DNA from: Gnetum montanum
Taxonomy: Eukaryota > Streptophyta > Gnetopsida > Gnetales > Gnetaceae
Length of the DNA: 64,000 nucleotides
Assembly (NCBI GenBank): GCA_015680685.1
Contig: MNCI01008656.1
Span: 95,568 to 159,567 of the forward strand
Direction: 5' to 3'
The first letter of the stretch is position 1. Every line of letters starts with the position of its first letter. This document shows positions 10,561 through 22,265 of the stretch, piece by piece. The notes under the pieces were generated by a model. It made no database searches, was not told the DNA's origin, and saw only the letters and a program-made list of their open reading frames with translations. A program made the position numbers and the translations under genes.

Positions 10561-12531
10561 GTAAGTATTTGTATTTGTTGATTTTGGTTATGCTCATGTT
10601 TTTCCTAGTTATGTGATTATTAATTTATTTTTGATTTGTCTATTTGAATAGTTGTATTTGTTTTACTTTATCTTGGCTATATTTTTTGTATTTTTTTTGT
10701 ACGTGGTGCACTTCTGCTAAGGCTAGCAGGTTATCTTTTGTTATGTTGCAAAGGTCACTCTATTAGGTAAAGTTAGAGTTATCACTTTAGGATGGATTGA
10801 GACGACCTTGATCTTTAAGTTTGGTGAGGTGTAATATGCATAGAATTGGTTGTCAAAACAAGCACTCAAGGCTATTTGAGTGAGGATCATCTGTGTGAGC
10901 TTGTTTGACCTCTTCATGGATCCAAGCCCAATCATTCCCATCACGAAGATGTTGAACATCATTGACATCTTTAGCTAAGGAGTCAAGAGGTTCATCACCC
11001 ATGTTCATGATGTGAATCTAGTATTGGATGTTAATGCATCCATCTTCAATGATCTCTTTGGTGTCCCTAATGAGGACATGGTGGTTGTCACCAAAGCAGG
11101 GAAGGAGGTGGATCATCAGAAGGAAGTAGAGAAGTGGTTGAAAACTTGTTGTGGCTCCAATGGGCTCCTGCAAACTAGTTTTGCATTTTGGGGGCTAGAG
11201 AGATGTATCCCTTATTTTGATCTTATACACATCATAAGTTGTTATCATAGTGGAAGATCATGGGCATGGCGTAAGCTTGAATCATAAAGTGGATCCTCAC
11301 TAAGGACACTTGATTCAACTAGGCTATTCATTTGGTCTCTAGGCTATAGTGGGAAATCCTAAAGCTCAAGTATAATCTCAAGTTAAAGGGTCATATGCAT
11401 TTTACACTCTTTGTAGCTTATCTTTAGGGATTTTTGGAGTGCCTTGTGGTGAAGAAGGATGGGTGATGGATAACTCAAGATCCTTCCCAACTCACCAAAC
11501 CTTGGACAAGATGCCTTGTCTCTACCACGTGTGCTCAGGACCTAGTAGAAGGTGTGGGTGAATCATTGTCCATTATCAACAAGGAGATTGATGGTAGATG
11601 TTTTGCAACCCTTTATAACATGGGGAAGGAGCCTCATGTTAAGGTTGGTTATGTGACAAAGGCCAAGAAGTTACACACCAAAGTTGAGAGTTCAACTAGG
11701 GTGAAACTAAAAAGGCCTTTGGTGGATAAGACAATGCTTCTAATAGGGGAGACCACAAAGAAGAAATTGATCGTCAAGAATAGAGGGATGCAACATGATG
11801 TTAGAGGTATGTTCTATTTTTATTTTTTGTTTTCTTAATCTATTTTAAAGTTATATTTTTATGTTGGTTTAATGTTTTTTTCTTAGACAAAATGTGCTAA
11901 GTTGTTCTATGTTTTATAATTGGTGTTCTTGTAGATAAGTAATAGGAGCAACAAGCCATGGCAGTAGTAGTAGCAAGTATGGAGTGAAGGTGTCAAGAAG
12001 AAGAGGTATTGCAACATTATGAGGATGAGGCATTGCAAAAACATGAGGATGAGGACTTACCCCATCATTTCATGGACAAATTTAATGCCTTATTTGAGGA
12101 TGAACACTTGGGTGAACCTCCTACCTTCTCATCAAAGGATCCATAAGGTACTTATGATTTTCAATTTTATGTGTTGTTATTATTTTTTATTGATTTATAT
12201 TTGCCCTTGGCTATAGTTATTGATTGTTTATTACACTTGTTGTAGCTTCAGAGCCTTAGAATGAAGCTTCCACTTCCATCTTTTGCATGCAATAATGGAT
12301 GGATACCCCTAATAAGTTTGAATTTATGTAGGGTGTAACTGAAGACATGATTATCTGGTTACATTAAATAGCTCTTAAAGTTGGTAAGAGTTCTAGCTTA
12401 TTTTTTCTTTATCTCTTACATGGTTTTAGTTTTTATATGATTTTCTATGATTATGAAGTGTTTATTATCTTTAGTTTTTAATTATTGAATGGTTTTATTT
12501 GTTGTATTTTATTGTTTTATGTTGGTTATAG

Positions 12532-13350
12532 TGCCTAAATTGAGATGGGATCCTAACCAGCTAGTAGAGGTTGCTGCTGTGCCTACCTTAGCTCCTAATG
12601 TTGAAAATGTTCCATGTAACCTATATAAGGGTGCCACTAGATGTGCACTCTCATTTGCCAAGTCTTTTTGGGAATGTAAATGCTTCAATGAGTTCTTATG
12701 AGAACAAATTGTGGTATTGAGAAGGGAAAATGCACAACTAAAGGAGGAGGTAAAGGATATTAGAGATTGCAAAGATTTCATGGAGACCCAAGTGACCAAT
12801 AGGGATTTATTGCACATGAAGGAGATAACTTGTGCCTGCTATTAGAGTGTAATTAATGGCAAGGTTGTCCTTGCTAGAGAGGTAGTGAAACAAAAGCTTT
12901 AGATAGATCTAATAATTTTCAAGGTTGATGAGTAAAAGGATTACTATGCTTGGTTCCTTGAATGGGATCACACATAAAAAGATCACAAGTGGATGTAGAA
13001 GGATGAGTGGGATGCCTACGTCAAATGGCTATAGGAGGAGTCTATAGAGCAACTGCAGCTAGAGTTGTTTATGTTGGGAATTAACATGGAAGAAAATTAC
13101 AAGATGTTTGCAAAGAGGATTATTGGAGACAACTCCCCCACTCTCTAGATGACTGCTACCTTAGAAGAGGTAACTACCGTCACATTTTTGCATGAGCCAC
13201 CCACATGAAGTGACATCAAAAAGACTAATATTCTCACAATTATTAATCTTGGGGACATTGATTGGGCCAACATGACTGAAGATCCTCCATAGTCTAGAGG
13301 CTGGTCTTTAGAACTTCCCCAAGGAACATGTGGCTCCCAAACCATCTTAG
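12532..13350 (+). pseudogene. Coiled-coil exon of the FCP1-like pseudogene
   Basis: After a Pro/Val-rich start and the segment SFAKSFWECKCFNEFL comes a heptad-like run with L, V and A at core spacing and Glu/Lys/Arg outside (about 12702-12830, including LRRENAQLKEEV). Further charged Trp-rich helices follow (YYAWFLEWD, DEWDAYVKWL) and a Leu-rich end (LQLELFMLG). About seven in-frame stops are present, mostly TAG or TAA where Gln would suit the context. No known family was recognised for this part. Confidence 0.6.
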
Positions 13351-13524
13351 GTTTTTTTGTTTTAGTTTTGGTTTTATTATGTTTTAAGTTATTAATTTTG
13401 ATTTTGATATGCATTGGTCACTAATCAATTTTGTGTTGTCATGTTATAGGCAACAGATGATGGTATTGGCCCCAACAACAAAGGTGGAAGTGATGCTCCA
13501 TCCCCTCCTCTAGATGCTTCTTAG

Positions 13525-13905
13525 CATCATCCAGTTGCCACTTGTCATGATTTTTTCTATTCCAGTTACATTTTGTTGATTTGATTTATCTTGATGTTGT
13601 ATGGCTATTGTATGCAATTATTTAGTTGAAGAAAATTCATGTTTATGATTTATTATTTATTATTTAAACATTTTCCCACATCATGTGGCTATGGTTATTA
13701 TGTTATAGAAATTTTAATTTTAAGTTTTAGTTTTAATTATATTGTTTTAGCATCTTGGTTTTATTATGGTTTTGCATTGTAAACTATGTTTCAAGGCTTT
13801 GTTGGTTAAGCTAGTTATAGCATCATAACACAATAGAAAAGGATTAAATGGCTAGGTAATGAGGTTGTAAAGTAGAATGGAAATAAGTTAAAAGGTTGTT
13901 TTCTA
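13525..13905. other. A/T-rich spacer, no gene
   Basis: This T-rich sequence after the last exon may be the 3' untranslated region of the FCP1-like relic. No further structure is seen. Confidence 0.4.
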
Positions 13906-14035
13906 GTTTAAGGCCATGGTAGGCCATGTGTTGTTGCCAATTTTAGGCCATGGTAAGCTATGTGTTGTTGCCAATTTTAGGCCATGGTGGGCCATGCATT
14001 GTTGCTAGGTTTAGGCCATGATGGGCCATGCAATA
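13906..14035. repeat. 34-bp tandem repeat, four copies
   Basis: AGGCCATGG (variants) recurs at 13911, 13945, 13979 and 14013, exactly 34 bases apart. Each unit carries a second GGCCATG copy and 'ttgttgccaatttt'. The GGCCATGG-type core is partly self-complementary. Confidence 0.85.
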
Positions 14036-14244
14036 AAAGAAAACATAAAAATGTTTATGGATTTTTTTTAAGTTTTAAAATTTTTATAATGTTTTTATTT
14101 TTTAATAAAAACAAAAGAAAGGATTTAAAAGTAAAAATACAAAACCAAAGTAAACTCTAGGCTATAAGAAAATACAACTTTAACATAAAGCAAAGGTTAA
14201 ATACAAACTAGATTATAAGACTATAAGTACATATGGTTACATTT
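14036..14244. other. A/T-rich spacer at the left edge of element C
   Basis: T-rich then A-rich sequence without a coding frame. The 3' LTR of element C would be expected near here or further left, but I cannot delimit it. Confidence 0.4.
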
Positions 14245-14508
14245 TCATAGGTACATGGGGTAGGAGAGCCAAGGAAATGTATCACTTATGTAGTTGTTTC
14301 CTAATATTTGAGAGATTAGGAAATGTGTATGGTCTATTTTGCACAAGCTAATATTCCCCATTCCCTTCACTAAACACATTAAAGGGGAGCTCCCCCATGG
14401 TGCATCAACAAGTTCATCATTGTTAATGTTGGACTCTTTTGCTACTTTAGGTTCTTCGACTTTGTGAGCAATGGTAGGAGTTTTTTCTTGAAACCCCACT
14501 TTAGACCA

Positions 14509-15138
14509 CTATTCTACATCAACATTATTAACCACTAGGGAAACTACACTATCACCATGGATAATTATTTCATCTCCCTTGTAAGGTAGGTGAATTTCTT
14601 GGTGGATAGGTGAAGACATGGCTTGTAATTGAGCTAGCCAAGGTTTTCCTAGGATGAGGTTAAGTCTTGGCATTTCCTCTACCACCAAGAATCTTTTCAT
14701 TGTGGGGAATTTCTCCCTTGCCACAAAATCTAGAGAGATGAAACATTTAACAACAATGCACAATCCATTAAAGGATTTAAGGGTTGAAGTCATTATATGT
14801 TGCATTTGTTCTATCAGGCGCAAACACTCAACGATGATCTAAGATATAACATTTGTTGTTGTCCCATCATCAACATGCACCTTATAGATATTATATTGTC
14901 CAACCCATATAGTTATGAATAGGGATGCCTTGGGTACCTTACTATTTTGTGGGTTTATCTTGATTTTGCTATCGCAAAACACTAATGATGTTGACTTCAA
15001 TTCCCTAGATGAAGAGGGTATCATCACTACGTGGAAGGATTTCTCATTAGCAAGAATGCCCTTGCTAATAGGAATAGAGGTCAACATCTTAACTAGTGCC
15101 TTGCATTGTGTAGTAGAAGTCATGGCCAAGTCATACAA
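14509..15138 (-). pseudogene. Retropepsin-like protease remnant of element C
   Basis: Two overlapping minus-strand frames (14839-15138 and 14509-14823) make one protease with a frameshift near 14830. The active-site segment is VHVDDGTTTNVIS (complement of about 14840-14880); the D-D-G-T core matches D-x-G-S/T proteases and equals VHVDDGSTTN in element F. The flap and C-terminal part give LNLILGKPWLAQLQA, where ILG is the usual hydrophobic-hydrophobic-Gly motif near the end of retropepsins, then SPIHQEIHLPY. It would process gag of this family. It is broken by the frameshift and stops. Confidence 0.75.
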
Positions 15139-15159
15139 GCTTATGATTATGTTCTTTTG

Positions 15160-17545
15160 CTTGACCTATTCCATCACATTAAGGAAGTATTTGTTATTGG
15201 TTGTTGATTTATTATTTTTGACTTCCTCCATACACCTCAAAATGTAGACTTTGTGTTTAGGTTGTTGTTGTGGCCTAGCCTCTTTTCTTTCCTCTTGAGG
15301 TTTGGGTTCCTTCCATGATTCACTCATTGAAGTAGGTTGGGTTGTAGAGGTCATGATGATAGATGAGATGGGAGTGGGCTTTGATGGGCTTAGCTTGCTT
15401 ATCATTCTTATTCTTAGGCTTTTGCACAAGCTTCTTTCATTGTTTGATTGATGATTTATTATTATTATTAGTTGGCTTGGAGAAGGAAACTATTACATTA
15501 GCCACCATGGGAGATCATTATTTGGTCACATGGATGGACTTGGTTGTAATAGGTTGGGGCATCCTAATGACAAAAGGATTTTGGGGGTGCTAGCGATGGT
15601 ACCATTAGAACAAAGGAGGACCTTGAACTAGTAGAAGCCAAAGGGCCCCTTTCATTGCAAGGAGGCACCTAAATCACAAATAATTTCCTTATAAGCCTTT
15701 AATTATCATCAAAATTGAACAATGATATGATGAATGAATTGTTGTTGGCATTCAATGGATCCTTGTATACATGTATTGATTGATTTTGATGCTTAATCAA
15801 GTTTAAGGTGTCTAGTACCAACTCACCCTAATTTATCATCTTTTGGAGGTCATCCTTCAACACAAGGTAGAAGTTGGTGTTGTGACTTGACAATTAATGA
15901 TAGTGATAGAAATGATCAAGTTTAAAGTACTCAAGCATTGGAAGGTCATCTTTGGTTACTCTAATAGGGTCCTTGGCTATTTCTCATAACCTTTCATGCC
16001 TCTTATAGGTATTCTCAATCATTTGTTTATATTGGATCCTACCACTCTTCAATAGTTCATCTAAGAGCTCTGATAGCTTAAGGGGTAACCTAGTATACTT
16101 TGACTAGTCTTTCTATGTAAAGTTAGGCCTAGAAGTGGTCAATGCATGGGCCTTAGACATTGATAGTTGGTTATTATTATTGTTAGCAAGGGCCTTGGGT
16201 TGATTAGTCTTTGGCCCTTGGTTGGTTGGCTTGTTCTTTTTGGTCATGGTTGCCACAACCACATTGCTTTGCCTACCCCTCTTCTTGTCCTTTCACTTAT
16301 GTTGATTTTTATATGTCACATATGCAAGGTTGTGGCTAGCCTTCACAACATCCTCTATGTTCTTAGTCTAGGAGAATGCTTGACTGAGCAATCATGAATC
16401 AAGGTAGTACAACTTGGACTTGATGAAATTATTAACTACCCCCTTGAATAGAACCAAAAGGTGGGTTTTAGCTATACATTTTAGTATCTTGTTGAGAAGA
16501 CTATTCCATCGTTGAAAGAACTTTTGCACTAGTTCAAGTGATCCCTACTTGACCTTCATCACTTGGTCAAGTATGGTGTCAAGCTTTAAGTTGTACTTGA
16601 AGTGGTTAAGAAATTGCAATATCAAGTCTTCAAGAGAGGATATAGATCCTCTTGGTAGGGCATGGTACCAGTCAAGCACTTTCCATGTAAGAGAGATAAG
16701 GAATATTCTCATAATGGTATATGGCAAGGCTTGCACCAACAAGCACTTTGATCAGATGATTATGAGGTGAGCATTCAGATTAACTTTACAATTATACTTG
16801 CTAAATTAAGGGATGGGGACACTAGGAGGAAGCATTAAAGGTGGGATCTCAAGACTAATGGGATCATCTTCATGAAATTATATTATTTTAATGCTTTGAG
16901 AGGTAGAGGCCTTGAGCCTCTTCAACTCTATTGTTAGGTCTTGGATCATTTGAAAAGTCTAATCCAAGCCCTAGGATGCCCCTGTCGATTATGGGTTTGC
17001 ACAAAAAGTTGCAATGTTTGCTAGGAGGCTTGCTATTAGTTGTGGCATGGAGGCAAGAGGTTGTGTTATTATAGTGGCCAATGGACTAAACAAAAAAAAA
17101 ATAATTTTGTACTAGTATCTAGGGCACAAATGGGATGAAGAGGGTATGCACCTCTTGAATTTCTTGGGGTCCTATGGTGAGTCCCATGTGAGTGGTTAGA
17201 TGATTGGTGGTGGTGACCACCACGAATGATAGCTGCACTGACCTAGGTTGGGTGGTAAATGTCATGGAAAAGTGAAATGTGGTATATTATAACATTGACT
17301 ATGTTTGGTGTGTAGCTATGATAGGAGTAGGTCACAACATGGTTGGGTAAATAGGGGCAGGGAATTATGAAATTTGTTCCATGAAGGAGACAAGGGGCAT
17401 GGAGGTAGGCACTGTGGTCTTGGGGATTGCTTGTTGAAATAATCCCCCTAGGATGTTCTCATGTTTAGATTCTACCCTAAACTCATCCTCTTCTTCTTGT
17501 TGCTCCTTCGAGCTAAGCTTCTCCTCCTCCTCATCCATCTTAATT
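15160..17545 (-). pseudogene. Gag remnant of element C
   Basis: Minus-strand gag. The start region near 17540 reads MDEEEEKLSSKEQQEEEDEF, strongly acidic. The capsid domain at 16545-16742 has LISLTWKVLDWYHALPRGSI and SSLEDLILQFLNHF, the familiar retrotransposon-gag pattern (small-A/W-Y-L, then L..F..hF). A zinc-knuckle-like stretch (complement of about 15830-15915) ends LKDDLQKMI, matching element F, but the Cys residues are mutated. A basic, Gln- and Pro-rich linker follows (15166-15429). Stops are frequent. Confidence 0.7.
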
Positions 17546-18359
17546 AGCTAAGATAGGATACACACATAAGTTTTAGTAACGAGTATTTGATTATATGGGG
17601 AAGGAATATACTCATTTCCATATCGGTGTATGAGCTTGTACTCCCTTTTTACCTTTGCTTTCATCTATGGAATTAGCATGCTAGCCTAGATTTTGGCACA
17701 AATGTAGTTATAGTGATCTTCATTTATCACCAAGGACCTAGGACTTTGCCCCTAAGTTGCAAGGATTGCTTACATCTCACCATGGTAGAGTCTTTGGAGT
17801 CATAGATCCTCATGGCTTATTGGTTAAACATGCTGTTAGTAAAGTTAAAGGGAAAGATGGTTGATTTTCTGAATGACATGTTGAAAATGTAGTTTTTGGT
17901 TTTTTTTTTACTATTTTTAGTAAAAATGGAATAAGTGTTATAATCCATTAATGTAATTGACCAAAAATGAAAAGGAAGTGGAAAGATGCTATCGAGTTGT
18001 AAAAATGGTAAAAAGTTGTCTATTCCATCATAGATGGAATTGGGTTCCTACTATAGCTATTGTGACTATTGTGACTACCATAGCTATTGTGACTATTGTA
18101 GCTAATGTGACTACTATAGATACTATGACTACTATAGTTGCTATAGCTACTATGACTATTGTAATTACTACATAGTAGATAACCATGTATTGTGCAGTAG
18201 ACAAAAAATGTGACAGTTTGGGAAAGAAAGTTTTTGCCAAGAATTTGCATAGAGGTCCTCCTTATAACACCAAAAACCTATTGTAAATTGAAATTTTTGT
18301 TGCTAAAAAAGAAAGCAAGAATCCCAAGCACTAGAATAATTTTAACCTTGAATTCCAAG
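17546..18359. other. Upstream flank of element C, interrupted by B
   Basis: The part next to gag (17546-17720) is faintly coding-like and parallels the leader of F. The rest is simple or A/T-rich. It ends at the CCAAG target site of element B; the sequence resumes at 29442. Confidence 0.5.
18049..18180. repeat. Imprecise 9-bp microsatellite (CTATTGTGA-type)
   Basis: Runs of 'tagctattgtgactattgtgactac' type, with units of 3 and 9 bases. They create open frames of Ser/Asn/Tyr/His or Val/Ile/Thr repeats on both strands that are not genes. Confidence 0.85.
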
Positions 18360-19248
18360 TGATGATCGGTGAGGTACCCCTACACCCAACCATGCGAATC
18401 ACGGGCGTTCACATGTCACTCGGTTGAATTCTATAGACTATGAGCACTTTGCATATATCAAAACCTAATAAAAAAAACCTTGTGTTAGAATGGTCATTAT
18501 GTTCCCAACCTTACTTGTGGTGTTCTGATGTGATGGTTAAGTGAGATTAAGGCAATTGATTTTTATGGATTTTCTCTTTATCTTCTAAAGTCTAATTATT
18601 AAAATGAAATGTAAGGAATGGAATATTGCGTAACCTATAATTATCCTAATCTATCTCTTAAATCTTCCTAGCATAAGCATCCAATCCTACCTTTTGTGCA
18701 CATCTTGAGCATCCCCTAACCACTATTGGGTTATGAGATGTTAAGCATCACTGGGTTGCGAAGTGTTAGGTTTATGTTTGAGATGGTTGTACTTATGGTT
18801 TTTACAAGATATAAAAGAAGGATGATGATTAAAGTGATAATAATGAAAACTTAAGGAATTATTAAAGCATAGAAATATTAAACTATTAAATGCTTAAATG
18901 AGTAAATCCAATTGCTACAAGGAATGCTTGAAATGCTCATCTTTATTGTCGGTCACACCAATGGGCTCAAATACATTAGCGCTCGAATAAAGAGCTGGAC
19001 ACCTTTCTCACACCTACTATGGGCACTTGGAAAATATTCTAACTCTCATAGGAACAAACTACAAGAGCTTCACCACAACTGCCAAAAGGATACTTGAGTG
19101 TGGTGGAAGAAAACTTATTTATAGACTAGAATAGACGCTGCATAAATGAGGCCATGTGGATGTATGGATAGATGCGTTGATGGGGCCATGTATACGGGGC
19201 CCCGTATATGAGGCCCATTCGAGACATCAACTAATGACCACTTCATCA
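18360..19248 (-). mobile_element. 3' LTR of element B
   Basis: This 889-bp LTR has a minus-strand TATA box (complement of the 'cttatttatag' near 19110-19120) and an AATAAA (complement of 'ctttattg' near 18942). Its U3 has the 18-bp perfect palindrome TATACGGGGCCCCGTATA at 19191-19208. About 11 of the first 60 bases differ from the 5' LTR, mostly transitions. Confidence 0.93.
19191..19208. promoter_or_regulatory. 18-bp perfect palindrome in U3 of the 3' LTR of B
   Basis: TATACGGGGCCCCGTATA equals its own reverse complement. It lies upstream of the LTR TATA box in the minus sense. The 5' LTR has lost or never had it and instead carries GATGCGTC/GACGCATC arms. Confidence 0.8.
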
Positions 19249-19266
19249 TACCCCCACGACTGAGTG
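19249..19266 (-). other. Polypurine tract of element B
   Basis: On the minus strand it reads CTCAGTCGTGGGGGTA, directly abutting TGATGA of the 3' LTR. This is the position and composition expected of a plus-strand primer. Confidence 0.85.
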
Positions 19267-19479
19267 AAAACTCATCCTTGAGTTTCATTACAATCTGGAA
19301 GTTATGAAGTTCTTATTACAACACACATGATACAACACATCTACAAAGACACTTTACTGATGCACCAAGTGTCCAAGTGTACAGAGAAGAATGAATTACA
19401 AAATGGTAGTGTTTAGAGATAAAATTGAACACCTTGATGATCTTGGTTTCTCTACTATGCTGAAAGGTGCAAAAATTAT

Positions 19480-22265
19480 TAAAGAAGATCACACCGTCCC
19501 TGGTGGCGGTGGTTTAGATGGACCTTCACCAACCTCTAGCGCATGTGGTAGTGGTGGCATGGACAATGGTTGTCCCGCAACAACTGTAAATTCTAGAGGC
19601 AATCGAAAAGCCTCCAAGAGATCCCTCATTTTCTCTTCTTTACTTCTAGGATCGTTCATTGTCCAAGAAACTTCACCAATGTGTGTTGGGACTGAAACCT
19701 CCCAAGGACATGGAAGTGCAAGAAAGAGTTCTTTCAGATTGAAAAACCATGCCACGAACTATTTTCATTCAATGTTGAATGCTTAGATTGATGTCTACAG
19801 CTACTGGTAGTCATTCATTCATTAGGCCAAGTTCTCAATGACTGCAAGTTACCCTTCAAAATGCATGTAGAAAACCTTGAGTTCTGCATTTGCTATTTCC
19901 AATTTCTATTTCGTCACTTTATGTGCTTGGAACTCGCCCTTGTATAAAGAGTATGAGGTGATCACTTACTTCTCTAGGTCAGACTGTAGCCTTCCAGCTA
20001 TTAGCATAGTCAGGTTTGCATAACGGAGGTTGGCCAACTCCATGTACTTTATCATTTCTTCAATTTGCAGTTCCTTGAGGTAGATCTTAGCTTGATTGTA
20101 GGCATTCAGTCCATCAAAGATGGGCTACCACACCTCGCCTCCTTCTCAGAGCTATTGGAACACTTGGTTTAGTTTGGCCTTTGTGACTTGAATATGATTT
20201 TTATTTACTTTCTTCTACAATCCCACTTGGTTCCTGTAATGATTTTTAACTTTTTTGAACTTAAGGGCTTCATTTTTCCAAGTGGCAATTTCGATAACTG
20301 ATTTCTGTCACAAGGCTCGAACCTCCTCCATAGATAGATTTTGATTTTGGCAGCCAATCTCCTCACATCAAAGTTCACCATGGCTAGCTCTTTCTACTAT
20401 TGGTGGTTAAAATCTTTCATGTGTTGATTTTCAACACCAACATTGCATAGGCGATGAACTTCCATGGTTAGCCTAACATTCTCTTGGCGAATCTCCACCA
20501 AGTCCTTATTTATATGATATGTCTAAGCGTCTATCAAGGACTTGTCAAAGATCGCTAACTCTCACTCATCTTCAATGGTCTGGAGCTTGGCTTGACGCTA
20601 TTGAAAAGCTTCATCTCTAGTGAGTTCATGGTTGAGAAGAGCTAGATTAGCAAGTTGAACCCTTAATTGGGCAACTTCCATCGCCAAGTGTTGACAATTT
20701 ACTTAAGCTACTTCAAGTTGCCCCTCCAAGATGAGGCTCTTGCCCCTTGCTGAGAGCAACTTTGACTTAGTTGTAGTGATGTTACTACATGTTGGGCTGC
20801 ATCGATCCTACTACATGAAGTCCCTACAGATGCCTGTATATCTTCAAGTCCATGTATGTTCAGTACAGGGGTCATCGGTGCATTAAGGACCATAGAAATT
20901 GTGTTAGCAACCACTTTAGCCGTAATTTCTTATCCCTAGTGCTGCATCACTAGGATAGTCACTCCCTCTCCATCCTCCAAGGATATCGAAAAAGTAGTGG
21001 CATTTCCTAAAATTTCAGGAAATAACTATTGGGTAGAGACCATCACTTCTCGGACACTAGGATTGGTTCTTGCGAGTACTTGTATCTAGGAGAAAGAGAA
21101 CATTGACCCTGCTCCCTCTAGTAGACTCATTGATCAAGCCACTTTCTCTAGATGGCTCATTGCAGGGTGATAGATTAAAGGGTCTTTTCCGCCACTAGTC
21201 CCTATAGATTGCTCTTGTTGGGTCAAGAGTGATTGTTGGATCTCGCATGAACCTGATCTCGTTATTTGTGCAGGTGATGGAGGTGGTTGTTACTCTTCCT
21301 TAGTTCATGTGGTGGTCAGAGTATTATCTTTCATCATCTTCCACCATGAGGCAATTGGGGCATGCCAAAGTGTATCATTGGCATATCGTGCTATCGTTGC
21401 CCATTTTCATAATTTCCTGATTAAGTAGGGAAAGGGTAGAGCCCGTCTTCCATGTTCATTTTCAAAAAATTATTTCTCAATCTCTAGAAACAACAATTGT
21501 GGAAGGTTGATTGGGAACTTTCCGCTTAGAGCGGCACATGCACGAGTAAAGAAGGCCATGATCTTACTGAGTCTTACTGTGGGATTTAGGTGGTAAGATG
21601 TAGTTTTTGAGTATACCCTCTCTGTAGTGGTTAAAGTGCCAAACTTCTTACAATCTACCCCATAGCACTACTTGATCCACTCCCCTTTTACCTTAGGATC
21701 TACTTGCTTAGGAACCTCTGCCACATCAGCTTCGGTCTTTGGCAACCCTAGAGCTTGTGTGATCACTTTCGCAAAGTAGGAAACATAAATGTCCTTAATT
21801 CTTACTTTGGACCCTAGTTGCTGATTTTTCCAAAAGAGATAAGTCTCTCCTAAATACCATTCGCCACTGGATGTTATGATTGGCCACATAGGAGAGTTTT
21901 GCAATTGGACCTTCACATCTTTTGGTGCATTCTCTAGAAATGGTCTAAAGTTCAACTCTTGCAGGACCATTCATTGCACCTCCCTTGGCCTAATAGCATC
22001 AAAACATGCTTGGGTCAGGGTGACCTCAAGCCATGGAACTATCATCGAAGTCTCATCCCCTTGCAATTTTTTGTTGGGGATCTCCTCTTCAGGAATCTGA
22101 TGAATAGATTCCACATTAGGTCTTTCTCGGAGGGGGCTAGTTGCATGGGAGCCCTCCGCGTGCTTTGGGTGTCACACACCTCATCCTCTTAACGTTCTTG
22201 GTCACTTATCCCTTGGTTGTGATGGTCCTTCTCCTCTTGGATGTCTTGGTTTTAGTGTCATATGC
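19480..22265 (-). pseudogene. Extra ORF in the env position of element B
   Basis: A decayed minus-strand coding region between the missing integrase and the 3' LTR. The best conserved part (21668-21970) has VLQELNFRPF, SPMWPI, GEWYLGETYLFW and KVITQALGLPKT. Element D has the same order (ELNFESF, SPLWPI, GAWYLGKMYQFW, ISKVLNL). The 'IxG(V)xIxFS...I..vLgLp' shape resembles the domain listed in plants as 'putative plant transposon protein'; that is recall, not a search. The middle (about 19800-21600) looks helical and Gln/Leu-rich with many stops. The C-terminus (19489-19755) ends in a Pro-rich PPPPGTV, parallel to PLPPGTT in D. No signal peptide or clear membrane span is visible, so an envelope role is not shown. 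Confidence 0.65.

Larger units (their letters stand above)
8229..13524 (+). pseudogene. Decayed eight-exon gene, FCP1-like domain plus coiled coil
   Basis: A spliced gene structure is visible. Exons are 8229-8386, 9741-10193, 10286-10560, 10722-11806, 11935-12147, 12246-12383, 12532-13350 and 13450-13524 (stop TAG). Introns begin GT and end AG; several have strong donors (GTAAGTG, GTAAGTA, GTAAGAG). Reading phase is kept across six of seven junctions; the seventh needs a frameshift near the end of exon 7. About twenty in-frame stops and two frameshifts in exon 4 (near 11285 and 11550) kill the gene. Exons 1-3 look like an FCP1/NIF phosphatase-like domain; exon 4 is long and unrecognised; exon 5 is acidic (repeated HEDED); exon 7 is partly coiled-coil; the tail is Ser/Pro/Gly-rich. 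Introns argue against a processed copy. It could be a host gene relic or the gene of a DNA-level mobile element. Terminal repeats were not found. Confidence 0.6.
14245..17545 (-). mobile_element. Element C: gag-protease-only retrotransposon relic
   Basis: The minus-strand coding remnant runs from a Glu-rich gag start (near 17540) to just after the protease (14245). It closely matches element F (50030-53155): both share the acidic EEEDEF start, the SSLEDLI gag block, a DDLQKMI zinc-knuckle-like segment, a VDDG protease and the 'SPIHQEIHLPY' tail. Neither copy shows RT, RNase H or integrase, so the family seems non-autonomous. LTRs of C were not delimited; element B has inserted in its upstream flank. 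Confidence 0.75.

Noticed and set aside
13906-14035. Regular 34-bp repeats considered as a CRISPR array
   Set aside because: The repeat fills the whole unit with no unique spacers, and the context is a plant nuclear genome.
18020-18250. Open frames rich in Ser/Asn/Tyr/His or Val/Ile/Thr
   Set aside because: Products of the CTATTGTGA-type microsatellite, open in several frames at once.
19391-19786. 131-codon plus-strand open frame
   Set aside because: It is antisense to the conserved C-terminal part of the extra ORF of B, which has a counterpart in D.
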